Assembly (NCBI GenBank): GCA_025360745.1
Contig: JANYBP010000064.1
Location: 1 to 39,146 of the forward strand
DNA from: a bacterium
Lineage (GTDB): Bacteria > Verrucomicrobiota > Kiritimatiellia > CAIKKV01 > CAIYGI01
Direction: 5' to 3'
Length of the DNA stretch: 39,146 nt
Below, piece after piece: positions 8,108 to 16,506 of the stretch (positions within the stretch are counted from its first letter, which is position 1; each line of letters opens with the position of its first letter). The position numbers were made by a program, and so were the translations under genes. Under the pieces are notes generated by a model. The model was not told the origin of the DNA and ran no database searches. It worked only from the letters and a program-made list of their open reading frames with translations.

Positions 8108-8260
8108 ATGTCCCAGCATTCCAGTTTGAAGTCGGTGGGCAAGCTTTCCACCAAGCGCAACGTTCTCAAACGGTTCGAGCGCGTCGATCTGCTCACCAAG
8201 CGCGGCAAATGGGCCGTGGGGAAGCGTGGCGTTGGACTCCCCAAAACCAAGCCCGAATAA
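8108..8260 (+). CDS. Chlamydial/verrucomicrobial-type small basic protein
   Basis: A 50-residue, strongly basic protein: begins MSQHSSLKSVGK, then KRNVLKRFERVDLL, KRGKW and ends GLPKTKPE. This pattern (SQHxSLK, KHRNVLKRxER, GKW, GLPK) is that of the small basic protein family found in Chlamydiae, Verrucomicrobia and relatives (TIGR04137, from memory). Its function is not established. The many Lys/Arg suggest RNA or ribosome association, which is inference. A GGAG lies 11 nt upstream of the ATG. The coding end overlaps the start of the pseudouridine synthase by 35 nt in another frame, so the two genes are probably co-transcribed. Confidence 0.85.
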   Translation: MSQHSSLKSVGKLSTKRNVLKRFERVDLLTKRGKWAVGKRGVGLPKTKPE

Positions 8261-9314
8261 GTTGCGGCTGCATGTCTGGATGGCGCAGTGCGGCGCCGGT
8301 TCGCGCCGCGCCTGCGAAGGCCTGATCGCCGCCGGACGCGTGGCCGTCAACGGCAAGGCGATCACGCAAATGGGCGTGACCCTCGATCCGCGCCGCGACA
8401 CGGTTGCCCTCGATGGACGGCCGCTGCGGCCGGAACGGCTCGTCTACCTGCTGCTCAACAAGCCGCACGACGTGCTCTGCACCTGTCACGATCCCGAGGG
8501 GCGTCGCACGATCCTGCAATATCTGCCGCAAAATTGCGGCCGGCTTTATCCCGTCGGCCGCCTGGACCGCGACAGCGAGGGGCTGCTTCTGATCACCAAC
8601 GACGGCGCGCTGGCGCTGGCCATGACGCACCCGCGCTATGGCGTCCAAAAGATTTACGAGGCGCGCGCCGTGCCGCCGCTGCCGGAAGGCGCGGCGCAAC
8701 GCTTCCGCGACGGGATCATGGACGATGGCGAGACGCTGCATGCCGACTCGTTGAAGGAGCTGGACAGCGATGGCGACGGGATGTATTACGAAGTGACCCT
8801 CAGCGAGGGCCGGAACCGGCAGGTGCGGCGTATGTTCGCGGCCGCCGGGTCGGAGGTGACGGCGCTGCGGCGCGTGGCTTTCGGCACATTGCGGCTCAAG
8901 GGCATACGTTGCGGAGCCTGCCGGGAGCTGACCCGCGCGGAACTTGAAACCCTGCGTCACACGGCGCTGGGCGATGGCCCTGGAAAGACCGGGGTGGGAG
9001 AACAAAGCCATGAAGAAGATCGGACCGATCGCACTGGCCCTCGCCGCGCTGCTGGCGGGACCGGCATACACCCAAACCTCGTTCGTCGTACAGGCGACAG
9101 CCGACCGCGTCAGCCTGCGCTCGCGCCCCTGGCCGACGGCCGAAGTGCTGGCCCAGGCCGCCGAGGGCGAGCGGTTCCAGGGCCGGAGCGAGCAGGGCGA
9201 GTGGATCGGCGTCAGCGCCCCGACGGGCCTGACGCTTTTCGCCAAGGCCGAGATGGTCAAGGACGGCGTGGTGGTCAAGGGCCCGCTCAGTTTGCGCGCT
9301 GGACCAGGGGTTAG
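8226..9314 (+). CDS. RsuA/RluB-family pseudouridine synthase with overlapping C-terminal extension
   Basis: Isomerises a specific uridine in rRNA. S4 RNA-binding domain at 14-60 (RLHVWMAQCGAGSRRACE, VAVNG), catalytic GRLDRDSEGLLL (111-122, Asp114) and EGRNRQVRRM (194-203). RsuA, RluB and RluE cannot be separated here. The start is a GTG at 8226 inside the small basic protein gene. A TTG at 8262 is the alternative and gives a more standard N-terminus. The family normally ends near residue 245-255. Here the frame stays open for another 105 residues, of which about 100 lie over the SH3 gene in a different frame. That tail is Arg/Gly/Pro-rich, as an out-of-frame read of GC-rich DNA would be. A lost stop codon or a one-base assembly error near 8990 is likely. 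Confidence 0.88.
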   Translation: MALDSPKPSPNKLRLHVWMAQCGAGSRRACEGLIAAGRVAVNGKAITQMGVTLDPRRDTVALDGRPLRPERLVYLLLNKPHDVLCTCHDPEGRRTILQYLPQNCGRLYPVGRLDRDSEGLLLITNDGALALAMTHPRYGVQKIYEARAVPPLPEGAAQRFRDGIMDDGETLHADSLKELDSDGDGMYYEVTLSEGRNRQVRRMFAAAGSEVTALRRVAFGTLRLKGIRCGACRELTRAELETLRHTALGDGPGKTGVGEQSHEEDRTDRTGPRRAAGGTGIHPNLVRRTGDSRPRQPALAPLADGRSAGPGRRGRAVPGPERAGRVDRRQRPDGPDAFRQGRDGQGRRGGQGPAQFARWTRG

Positions 9315-9912
9315 TTATTCCCGCGTCACGATTGTCCCCATCGGCGCCAAACTGGCCGTCGCCGGCGTCGCCGGCACGGGCGATTGGCTGCGCGTGAGCG
9401 CGCCGGCCGGCACGCTGCTCTGGATCAACCGGAAGTTCACCGCCGGCCCCGGCGTCGCGCCGGCTGCAACGGCCCCGGCGCAGCCCGCCATGGCTGTCGG
9501 CGAGGCGCCGGCGCCCGCGGATAATGCCGAAGGCCCCGTTTCGGCGATCATGACCTCCAACGGAATGTCGGCGCTCACGCTGCGCGCCGCCGCCGCCACA
9601 CAGCCGGTGCCCTTTGTGCCGCCGCCGCCGGAACTGGCCCGCCGGGGGCTATCGGCGGCGCTGGGGCAGGGGCGATTGGTGACAGTCGAAGGCGTCTTGC
9701 GCGAGGTCCACGGCTGGTTCGGAAAGGTGACGAATTACAAACTCATGGCGGACGAAACGGACCAGGCCGCGATCGTGGCCTATATCTTTGCCGACGCTGG
9801 AACGCTCTCCGCACACACCGGACGCTTGAGCATCCGCGGCCGCGAGTACCTGCTCGAAAAGAGCAACCTGCCCGTGATTGTGCCCGACATGCTGGAAGCC
9901 GCGGCAAAATAA
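9010..9912 (+). CDS. Exported protein with two bacterial SH3 domains
   Basis: 300 residues. A signal peptide (MKKIGPIALALAALLAGPAYTQ) is followed by two SH3b-like repeats: VSLRSRPWPTAEVLAQAAEGERF with EWIGVSAP, then LSLRAGPGVSYSRVTIVPIGAKL with DWLRVSAP. A Pro/Ala linker and a C-terminal strand-rich domain follow (about 215-295: VTVEGVLREV, YKLMAD, RLSIRGREYLL), which looks OB-like. SH3b domains typically bind peptidoglycan or surface peptides, so a periplasmic or envelope role is inferred. The start at 9010 has GGGAG 9 nt upstream, and longer starts precede the signal peptide. The first 305 nt overlap the open tail of the pseudouridine synthase frame. Confidence 0.85.
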   Translation: MKKIGPIALALAALLAGPAYTQTSFVVQATADRVSLRSRPWPTAEVLAQAAEGERFQGRSEQGEWIGVSAPTGLTLFAKAEMVKDGVVVKGPLSLRAGPGVSYSRVTIVPIGAKLAVAGVAGTGDWLRVSAPAGTLLWINRKFTAGPGVAPAATAPAQPAMAVGEAPAPADNAEGPVSAIMTSNGMSALTLRAAAATQPVPFVPPPPELARRGLSAALGQGRLVTVEGVLREVHGWFGKVTNYKLMADETDQAAIVAYIFADAGTLSAHTGRLSIRGREYLLEKSNLPVIVPDMLEAAAK

Positions 9913-9997
9913 GGCGATGGCGCCAGGTAGCTTTGGTCCGCGTAATGGTTGCGGACACGGGTTCGTGACAGTCTCTGCCACCTGCTGCTACTCTGCG

Positions 9998-10016
9998 AAG
10001 TAGCGCTTCGCTACTT
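9998..10016. terminator. Short hairpin between convergent genes
   Basis: AAGTAGCG-CTT-CGCTACTT forms an 8-bp perfect stem with a 3-nt loop between the SH3 gene (plus) and kup (minus). No T-run follows, so it may be a weak bidirectional terminator or another intergenic palindrome. Confidence 0.35.
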
Positions 10017-10070
10017 AGCACGAGCAAAGGCAGGCGGCTACACTACGCTCCGTTCCATCCGCCCAGCGAT

Positions 10071-10132
10071 GAACCCTAAACTAAACCCTAAACCCTGAAC
10101 CCTGAACCCTGAACCCTAAACCCTGAACCCTG
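10071..10132. repeat. CCCTGAAC/CCCTAAAC tandem array
   Basis: About eight head-to-tail copies of AACCCTGA or AACCCTAA, telomere-like in appearance. It ends 8 nt beyond the kup stop codon. No inverted partner is seen in this gap, but the same word in both orientations occurs at 19387-19637. Confidence 0.9.
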
Positions 10133-10140
10133 CCCCCCGC

Positions 10141-12099
10141 TCACAGTTCCGTCTGCTCGCCCAGTTCCACGACGCGGTTGGGCGGCAGGCCAAGGAAGTT
10201 GATGGCCGAGCGCTGGTTGTGGAAGAGGTAGGCGAAGAGCGCCTTGCGCCAGTGCGGCCATTGCACGCGGCCGACCAGCCGCAGCGTCTGGTGGCCCACG
10301 TAATAACTGACATCCCGGCCTATGTTGAGACCGGCCATGTTGCATTGCTGCAGCGTCTCCTGCACATCGATGCTCTGCATGAAGCCGGTGCGCACGGTGA
10401 CGCTGAAAAAGCCGTTGCCGAGGGGCTGCACGGCTACCCGCCGGAAGGTCGGCACGGTCGGCACGGTCTCCGTCACCGCCGCCAGCACCACCACCTGATC
10501 GTGCAGCACCTTGTTGTGCTTGAGGTGATGCAGCAGCACGCGCGGAACGATGCCGGGCTCCTTGCCCATGAAAACGCCGGTGCCCTTGACCCGCGGAATG
10601 CGGTCAATGTCCAGATGCTGGACAAAGTCCGCGAGTTTCAGGGCATCGGCGCGCTCCTGTTTGCGCATGAAGCGTATGCCGCGCTTCCAGGTGATCATCA
10701 CCAGGAAGACCCCAGCGCCCAGCAGCAGCGGCACCCAACCGCCATGGATCAGCTTGATCATGTTGCCGATCAGGAAGAGCCCGTCGAGCAGCAGGAATAC
10801 CCCGGTGATCGAGAGCGCCTGCCAGAAGGTCCAGCCCCAGATCTCGGTCTGGACCTTGAAAATCAGGACGGAAGTGACGGCCATGGTGCCAACCACGGCG
10901 ATGCCGTAGGCCGCGGCCAGACTGGACGAATCCCGGAAACCCAGCACGAGCGCGATGCAGGCTAACATCAGGGCGGTGTTGACCTCGGGAATGTAGATCT
11001 GTCCGGGCATGGTCTGGGACGTATGCACGATCGTCAAGCGCGGCAGATAGCCCATCTGAATCGCCTGGCGCGCCATGGAAAAAGCCCCCGAGATCAGCGC
11101 CTGGGAGGCAATCACGGTGGCCAGCGTGGCGAGGGTCACGGTCGGATACAGCCACAGTCCGGGCGAGAGGGCGTAAAATGGGTTGCCCATGGCGGCCTGG
11201 CCCTGGCTGAGTAGAATGGCCCCCTGTCCGAAGTAATTCAAAACCACCGCCGGGAAGACCACCCCGTACCAGGCCAGCGCGATCGGACGCCGCCCGAAGT
11301 GGCCAAGGTCCGCAAAGAGCGCTTCGCAACCTGTCACGCAAAGCACCACGGCGCCCAGCACGATCAATCCGTGCAGGCGATGCAGGGCGAAAAACTGCAC
11401 CGCATACCAGGGGTTCAGGGCCGCCAGGATGGCGGGCTCCTGGGCGATGCCGTAGACCCCCATCACGGAGAGCGCCAGGAACCAAACCACCATCACGCTT
11501 CCGAAAACGCTGCCGATGCGGGCGGTGCCGTTTTTCTGGTGCAAGAAGAGGGCGATCAGAACGCCCAGGGTCAAGGGCACCACCAGGGGCCGGAAGATCG
11601 GCGTCGCCACTTCAAGTCCCTCGATGGCGCTCAATACCGAGATGGCGGGGGTAATGGTGCCGTCGCAGGTCAGCAGCGCCGTGCCCACCAGGCCGAGCAT
11701 GACGACGATGCCGGCGCCCATGTGGTGACGCGGGGCGCCCGGAGGCGGCAAAACCCGCGCCATCAGCGCCAGCACGCCGCCCTCGCCGTCGTTATCCGCC
11801 CGCAGCACCACCGACAGGTACTTGATCGTCACCACCAGGATCAGCGACCAGAAAATCAGCGCCATGACCCCCAGGATATTGGCCGGCGTCAGCGCCACGC
11901 CGCCATGCGCCGGGTTGAAGCATTCGCGCACGGCATAGAGCGGCGAGGTGCCGATGTCGCCATAAACCACCCCCAGGGCGCACAGCAACAGCGGCCACAA
12001 AGGCTTTCCGTCCGAGCGGTCGCAGGTCACCGGTGTGGCGGCCTTTCCATCCTCGCCGGAAACGGCGGGACTTTCGGTGTTGGGTGATTCGTCGCTCAT
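10141..12099 (-). CDS. kup: Kup-family potassium uptake permease
   Basis: 652 residues, full length for the family. The low-affinity K+/H+ symporter sits in the inner membrane, with about 12 membrane segments in the first 460 residues and a soluble C-terminal domain. The diagnostic N-terminal motif ALGVVYGDIGTSPLYA starts near residue 41. Further family landmarks are GEGGVLALMARV, CDGTITPAISVLSAIEGLE and FFALHRLHGLIVLGAV. The start at 12099 has no strong ribosome site (TTCCTGTTTTCC upstream), so the N-terminal 20-30 residues (Ser/Glu-rich) are less certain. It is convergent with the SH3 gene and 90 nt from the UroD-like gene behind it on the same strand. Confidence 0.95.
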   Translation of the reverse strand: MSDESPNTESPAVSGEDGKAATPVTCDRSDGKPLWPLLLCALGVVYGDIGTSPLYAVRECFNPAHGGVALTPANILGVMALIFWSLILVVTIKYLSVVLRADNDGEGGVLALMARVLPPPGAPRHHMGAGIVVMLGLVGTALLTCDGTITPAISVLSAIEGLEVATPIFRPLVVPLTLGVLIALFLHQKNGTARIGSVFGSVMVVWFLALSVMGVYGIAQEPAILAALNPWYAVQFFALHRLHGLIVLGAVVLCVTGCEALFADLGHFGRRPIALAWYGVVFPAVVLNYFGQGAILLSQGQAAMGNPFYALSPGLWLYPTVTLATLATVIASQALISGAFSMARQAIQMGYLPRLTIVHTSQTMPGQIYIPEVNTALMLACIALVLGFRDSSSLAAAYGIAVVGTMAVTSVLIFKVQTEIWGWTFWQALSITGVFLLLDGLFLIGNMIKLIHGGWVPLLLGAGVFLVMITWKRGIRFMRKQERADALKLADFVQHLDIDRIPRVKGTGVFMGKEPGIVPRVLLHHLKHNKVLHDQVVVLAAVTETVPTVPTFRRVAVQPLGNGFFSVTVRTGFMQSIDVQETLQQCNMAGLNIGRDVSYYVGHQTLRLVGRVQWPHWRKALFAYLFHNQRSAINFLGLPPNRVVELGEQTEL

Positions 12100-12189
12100 G
12101 GAAAACAGGAAGCATGCGTTCCGCCCCGCCTATCGTCAAGCGTGTTCTGGTGTCCTGTCGAGCGTGCGGCGCGGTAGCCATGCGGCCGC

Positions 12190-13269
12190 TCAATATGTTC
12201 CCAGTTCCAGTCCCCGTTTAACGAAGTACTGGTAGGTCTCGTAATTGACCGTGGCGGGGATCGAGTGGTCGCTGTGCAGCACGTAACCGTGGTGGCCCTT
12301 GACGACCGGGATCTTGGCCTGCAGTTCCGCGTCCACCTTGCGCAGGTCGTTCGAGTAGAGCACCCGCACGTCCATGCCGCCGATCAGCGACAGACGCTCG
12401 CCGAAGTTGCGGTAAATGCGCGTCAGGTCCATGCCGGCCTTGACCTCGATCACCTGTAGCGCGTCGATGCCGGCCTCGACCATGCCGGGCAGGAGCGGTT
12501 CGACGAAGCCGCAGGAGTGCATGGCGACCGGGATTTTGTGCGCGTGGGCGAAGTCGCAGGTGCGGCGGTGGGCGGGTTGGATCAACTCCTTGTACATCGC
12601 GGGCGACATGAAGGGCCGTTCCTTGAAACCCATATCCTCGTAGAACCAGATGCCGTCCGGCCAGCCTTCCTCGGCGAAGAGGATTTCCTGAAGCTGGATC
12701 GTCAGCCGGGAGTAGGTGTCCACCATGTCGTGAATCCAGTCCGGATCGTCGGCCATGCCCATCAGCATGTACTCGTGGCCGCAGACGGGGTGCATCTGTT
12801 CGAAGACGTTGACGCCGCTCCACATGAAAAAACGTTGTTGCTCCTTCGCCTTGGCGCGGGCTTTGCGATAGGCCTCGAAGTCGATGCGCCGCCGGTCGGG
12901 CGTCAAATGCGGCTTGATCAGGGTTTCCCAGGCCTGGCGCTCCTTGACGGTGAAGTCCACATGCTCGGGGGTGGTGTCGTGCAATTTGTGGCGGCGCAGC
13001 AGCGCGCCATTGCCGTCGCGCATCAAGCGGGTCTCGTCGTTTTCCTCGAGCGTCACCGGCTGGAAGTCGAGATCGGCGATAAAATTAAAGGGCCAGCTTA
13101 GCGACATGTCGTAGTTGAAATGCTCGCTCAAATCCTCGCCTTCGCGGATATGTCCTTCGGCGGTCCACTTCTTCTGCGTGTCGCCCCAGAAATGTTCGAA
13201 AATACCGATCCGATCCACGGGCTGCCGTTTAAATATGCGCCCGATACGTTCGATGCCGGTCATGGACAT
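12190..13269 (-). CDS. Uroporphyrinogen decarboxylase-like (UroD/MtaA family) protein
   Basis: 359 residues with the UroD TIM-barrel pattern. HSCG (251-254), GGMDVRVLY (297-305) and the C-terminal LHSDHSIP (331-338) are typical of UroD-related methyltransferases and their uncharacterised relatives, not of haem-pathway HemE. His251 and Cys253 could bind zinc, as in corrinoid-dependent methyltransferases (known for MtaA/MtbA, inferred here). No corrinoid protein gene is adjacent. The start at 13269 has GAAAGGATC upstream and a good promoter further up. A start 87 nt longer would overlap that leader. It is unlike the second UroD-family protein at 32067, so the two are not recent duplicates. Confidence 0.8.
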   Translation of the reverse strand: MSMTGIERIGRIFKRQPVDRIGIFEHFWGDTQKKWTAEGHIREGEDLSEHFNYDMSLSWPFNFIADLDFQPVTLEENDETRLMRDGNGALLRRHKLHDTTPEHVDFTVKERQAWETLIKPHLTPDRRRIDFEAYRKARAKAKEQQRFFMWSGVNVFEQMHPVCGHEYMLMGMADDPDWIHDMVDTYSRLTIQLQEILFAEEGWPDGIWFYEDMGFKERPFMSPAMYKELIQPAHRRTCDFAHAHKIPVAMHSCGFVEPLLPGMVEAGIDALQVIEVKAGMDLTRIYRNFGERLSLIGGMDVRVLYSNDLRKVDAELQAKIPVVKGHHGYVLHSDHSIPATVNYETYQYFVKRGLELGTY

Positions 13270-13327
13270 GCGCGCCGATCCTTTCTTCACATCATAAGCC
13301 GCCGAATGCGGCGTACGTTCGAAAGGA

Positions 13328-13356
13328 AGTAAACATTCCCCGCCGCCCCATGTCAA
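13328..13356 (-). promoter_or_regulatory. Predicted promoter of the UroD-like gene
   Basis: On the minus strand a perfect TTGACA (13351-13356) is followed after 17 nt by TTTACT (13328-13333). The leader to the start is about 58 nt and holds a small palindrome around GCCGC-CGAAT-GCGGC (13298-13312), a possible operator. Confidence 0.5.
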
Positions 13357-13424
13357 TCCCGCCGAATACGGATTCCAGGCAAACTGTTGGATACGTCCCT
13401 GTCGCGCGATAACGTTCGGTCAAA

Positions 13425-14579
13425 TCACGATTGCATCGCGAGTTCGGCGGCGGGAACCGCCTCGATCTTCTCCGTCAGCGGATACCGCCGGCTGCCGGCA
13501 TATACAACCAGTCCGCGTGTGACCACCCCGTCCGCCAAACCGGCCAGCAGACCCGATGCGTCTGCGCGTCCAGTCGAGGTGGCGCACTTGAACTCGTACC
13601 CGATCCGTTCCTCCCCGCGGTCGACAATCAAGTCGATCTCAGCCCCGGCCTGCGTACGGTAAAACCAAAACCGGCTGTCAGTGCCTTTTTGACGCTCGCC
13701 GGCGATCGCTTGTTCAACGAGCAGGCCCTCCCAACTGGCGCCGCGCCGGGGCGACCGCAACAAATCCAGCGCCGTGCGGATACCAAGAAGGGCATGCAGC
13801 AAACCACAGTCGCGCACGTAAAGTTTGGGCGATTTGACCAGCCGCTTGCCAAGGTTGGAGTGCCAGGGCGGCAGGCGGCGGATCAGATAATGCCCTTCCA
13901 AAATGTCCAGATGACCACCGACCGTGTGATACGTCACACCGAGGGAGCGTCCCAATTCGGAGGCATTGAGCAACCCGCCATGCACATGCGCGAGCATGCC
14001 GAGAAATCTGAGCATCTCCTGCGGCGAAGTCTTGAGTCCATATCCTGCCAGATCGCGTTGCACGAGGGCCTGGACATACTGTTCCAACCAACGCGTTCGA
14101 CGGTTCGGATCGGGTTCCAGGCAGGCGTCCGGGAAACCGCCCCGCAACCAGTACTCGTCCAGCCCCGCCAGTTTTTTCGCCACCTCGGAAAATGTGAACG
14201 GCGTCAATTCCACGAGTCCCACACGTCCCGCCAAGCTTTCCGAAACCTGCTTTACGAGAGCCGGGTTGACGGAGCCAAGCAGATAAAATCGCCCAGTGCG
14301 GTGGCGGTCCTCGTCGATAGCGGACCTTAGAACCGAAAAAAGGGATGGCAATTCCTGCGCCTCGTCAAAGATCAGCGTACCAGGAAGACGACTCAGCGCT
14401 AGTTCCGCATCCCCGGCGAAAACGGCATAATCCGACGGCCGCTCCAGATCGAAATATGTTCCCGTCAAGAACGTTCGCGCCAAAGTAGTCTTACCGCACT
14501 GCCGCGGCCCGACAATCAGTACTGCCGGGAACTGCGTGGCCATTTCGGCAATCAGGCTCGTCGCTCGCCGCTTGATCAT
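13425..14579 (-). CDS. AAA ATPase of the AAA_14/DUF4143 family
   Basis: 384 residues. Walker A GPRQCGKT (24-31), Walker B LIFDEAQ (69-75) and sensor LLGSVN (100-105) form an N-terminal AAA_14 domain. A winged-helix-like middle (SELGRSLGVTYHTVGGHLDIL) precedes a C-terminal DUF4143 domain. The pair GAEIDLIV ... YEFKCA fits the PD-(D/E)xK-like fold described for this family. The cellular role of these ATPases is not known, and they are often found in accessory regions and scattered by transfer. A second member with only family-level similarity is at 17128-18540. Downstream of it lies the UroD-like gene. Upstream is a 393-nt gap with an inverted-repeat element. Confidence 0.88.
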   Translation of the reverse strand: MIKRRATSLIAEMATQFPAVLIVGPRQCGKTTLARTFLTGTYFDLERPSDYAVFAGDAELALSRLPGTLIFDEAQELPSLFSVLRSAIDEDRHRTGRFYLLGSVNPALVKQVSESLAGRVGLVELTPFTFSEVAKKLAGLDEYWLRGGFPDACLEPDPNRRTRWLEQYVQALVQRDLAGYGLKTSPQEMLRFLGMLAHVHGGLLNASELGRSLGVTYHTVGGHLDILEGHYLIRRLPPWHSNLGKRLVKSPKLYVRDCGLLHALLGIRTALDLLRSPRRGASWEGLLVEQAIAGERQKGTDSRFWFYRTQAGAEIDLIVDRGEERIGYEFKCATSTGRADASGLLAGLADGVVTRGLVVYAGSRRYPLTEKIEAVPAAELAMQS

Positions 14580-14677
14580 GGTTGCATTATAGTATTGCGA
14601 TTTCTAATTAACAAGTGCTTTTTAATTATAGCTTTCTTTGATCTGGAACAGGCCCGTCTTTCGTCTTTTGGCGTCTT

Positions 14678-14912
14678 TTGGGGACAGGCAAACTGTAACT
14701 GTGCTCCTGGCCCGGGCCAGGAGCACACTGGACGGGCACCAAACCGGCCATGGGTCCGTCGATCCCGGCGGGCGGAATGGCTGGTTTTGAACCGCCCGCC
14801 TGCTCTAACCGGACATGCCGCCTGACGGTCTGTCCCCAATTGCCCTGCCAATTGCCCAGTCCCCAATGGCCCTGCGACCGCGACAATTTGCCGACAATTT
14901 GCCTGTCCCCAA
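14678..14912. mobile_element. 235-bp element with 15-bp terminal inverted repeats
   Basis: The ends TTGGGGACAGGCAAA (14678-14692) and TTTGCCTGTCCCCAA (14898-14912) are exact reverse complements. Inside are a perfect 28-bp palindrome centred on CCCGGG (14700-14727), a 9-bp stem (14767-14775 with 14792-14800), AATTGCC-containing repeats and a direct duplication of GACAATTTGCC (14882-14892, 14893-14903). No coding frame makes sense. A non-autonomous, REP- or MITE-like unit is the best reading. No transposase is present here. Confidence 0.65.
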
Positions 14913-14972
14913 GAAGCTAAGAAGCTACGGGGAACTTGATCTATCGTCGCCCTGTTATGCTCATGCCGAAAA

Positions 14973-15478
14973 TTACAGACTCTGATCCATGTACGCCTTC
15001 GACTGGGTGTATCTCCCGACGTCGGTATTGTAGATATACGTGACGTGCGTGGTCATGGACGTGGGATTCTGGGTGTTGAACGAGAGAAAAGTGTCGTAAC
15101 TGATAAAGCCCGACGTCCCACTTTCCAGCAATTCGGACGAGTAGTCATAAGCGAAGGCATAATAGGAACTGCCGACGAATTTGAAATAGCAGCGCTGTTG
15201 CGCCCCAGTTCAATCCCGGGGGGTATGCCCGAAACAGAGACTGGAAGATCCTTTGTCGATAGCCATTGGACCCCGTTGCTTGCCACCGCTGTGCCGCCAT
15301 CTGAGATTGTGAATTCAGGCACCGCGGCGTTAACTGCCGTCGCCCGCAGAAGCGCGGCCAACACGAAAGCCTGAGATGTCATACGGCATTTCCGAACAAC
15401 CCTGCAATGGGTGTCGGCCAAGATTGAGTGTGCAGAGTGTGCGGGCACCCGAAATCGAAGTTCTATTCCGTTGGTCAT
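14973..15478 (-). pseudogene. Frameshifted gene for a small secreted protein
   Basis: The N-terminal frame (MTSQAFVLAALLRATAVNA signal-like segment from an ATG at 15382, then VPEFTISDGGTAVASNGVQW) runs well to GIPPGIELG and then turns into nonsense. The next frame continues coherently as AQQRCYFKFVGSSYYAFAYD through SFNTQNPTSMTTHVTYIYN to a stop at 14973. Adding one G to the GGGG run (plus-strand CCCC, 15203-15206) joins them into about 136 residues. The upstream ATG at 15478 has a strong AAGGGGAAG site but would give a 34-residue leader before the signal segment. Either a true one-base deletion or a homopolymer sequencing error explains it. No family recognised. It follows another small secreted-protein gene. 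Confidence 0.65.
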
Positions 15479-15539
15479 GTCGCTTCCCCTTCGTTTACAT
15501 ACGTGGCAAACTACCTTCGTTGTCCCATTGGCGTGGAGG

Positions 15540-15941
15540 TCATATCCTTATGCGAGATGCGTCCTCCATGCCATCGCGATCGGAATCGGCGCCGGCCGAA
15601 ATTCCTGCATGACTCGACGTGTGGACCGCCGAAGGTTTCGCCACGCAGGAAGGAAGAATCAGGCCAAAAAAAGGGCGTTCTCCCTGCTCAAGCCCATTCG
15701 GGGACTGGCACGCCCCCTCTGCGAACACGAAACTGGAAGGAGCGCCCAGGCGGGCGCGTCCTTCGCAGTACCGTTCGCAGAGAACGAAAGTGCCATTTTC
15801 GAATGAAACGATTACTGCAATGACGCAAAATCTATCGTTTGTGTCTTCGTCTATTACTCCGGCGGGAGTCGCAGCGTTTGTCATGCCAGGCACGAGATGA
15901 AAGCTCGCAATCAGAGCGAGTAACTTTACGAGCAAGTTCAT
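15540..15941 (-). CDS. Small secreted protein with a DxDxDG motif
   Basis: 133 residues. A signal peptide (MNLLVKLLALIASFHLVPGMTNA) is followed by a short mature part with six cysteines and a C-terminal DSDRDGMED, the Asp-rich calcium-binding pattern common in thrombospondin-type-3 or dockerin-like repeats. The start at 15941 is preceded by AAGGAA 8 nt upstream, and an in-frame ATG at 15974 is less likely. Only one copy of the motif is present and the protein stops five residues later, so it may be a truncated version of a longer surface protein. No family recognised. It lies 61 nt before the frameshifted secreted-protein gene, probably the same transcript. Confidence 0.55.
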   Translation of the reverse strand: MNLLVKLLALIASFHLVPGMTNAATPAGVIDEDTNDRFCVIAVIVSFENGTFVLCERYCEGRARLGAPSSFVFAEGACQSPNGLEQGERPFFGLILPSCVAKPSAVHTSSHAGISAGADSDRDGMEDASRIRI

Positions 15942-16092
15942 GAACGATTCCTTTGCGATGTCCGATGTCTTCATCCAGTTTGTCTTAAATTTACATGTAG
16001 CTTATGTCCCGCATGCATGCAGCGTCCAGTTGCAGTATTTCACTTTTCGTGAAGAGCGTTTCGGATGGGAATGTGTGGCGCGCGATTTGCGT

Positions 16093-16506
16093 TTAGATGG
16101 ATTGCGGGACGTGCCGTTCGTAGGCGGTGGCCAGGTTGGGGCAGAAAAGGCAGACGGCCGGGACGCCGGCGCAGGCGGCCAGGGCGTCCAGCTCCTTCGG
16201 GCGAGGGAAGCGCCGGCCGGTGGCCCATTGACTGATGGTGGACTCCGCCACGCCCAGCCGCACGGCCACGGCTTTCAAGGGCTGGCCATGGGCGCAGAGC
16301 CAGGAGGCTATCACACGTTTGATGACGGTCCGGCAGGCGTGGCGGCGAGGGTTGGATTTAACGGACGGGACGCCCTCGCGATTCGTTACGCGCTCGTCCA
16401 ACTCTCCGCAGGCGCATGGGCAGCCGCGCCTTGTCGCACATTGAACTCGCCGCACTGATACCTCCGTCTTTACCAACCAAGCGGCACGTTTATGCCCTGC
16501 CCGCAT
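16093..16506 (-). CDS. HTH DNA-binding protein (Cro/C1-like)
   Basis: 137 residues. The second half carries a helix-turn-helix: PLKAVAVRLGVAESTISQWATGRRFP followed by KELDALAACAGVP, as in small phage-type repressors. The first 60 residues are basic and not recognisable, and no candidate start has a good ribosome site. I chose the ATG at 16506. An ATG at 16533 is also in frame, and the real start could lie closer to the HTH. Divergent from the XRE regulator at 16571, with a palindrome over this start codon, so mutual or self-regulation is plausible. Confidence 0.6.
   Translation of the reverse strand: MRAGHKRAAWLVKTEVSVRRVQCATRRGCPCACGELDERVTNREGVPSVKSNPRRHACRTVIKRVIASWLCAHGQPLKAVAVRLGVAESTISQWATGRRFPRPKELDALAACAGVPAVCLFCPNLATAYERHVPQSI

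Noticed and set aside
10071..10132. Telomere-like CCCTAAAC/CCCTGAAC repeats as a chromosome end
   Set aside because: Genes continue normally on both sides, and the same word occurs internally again at 19387-19637.
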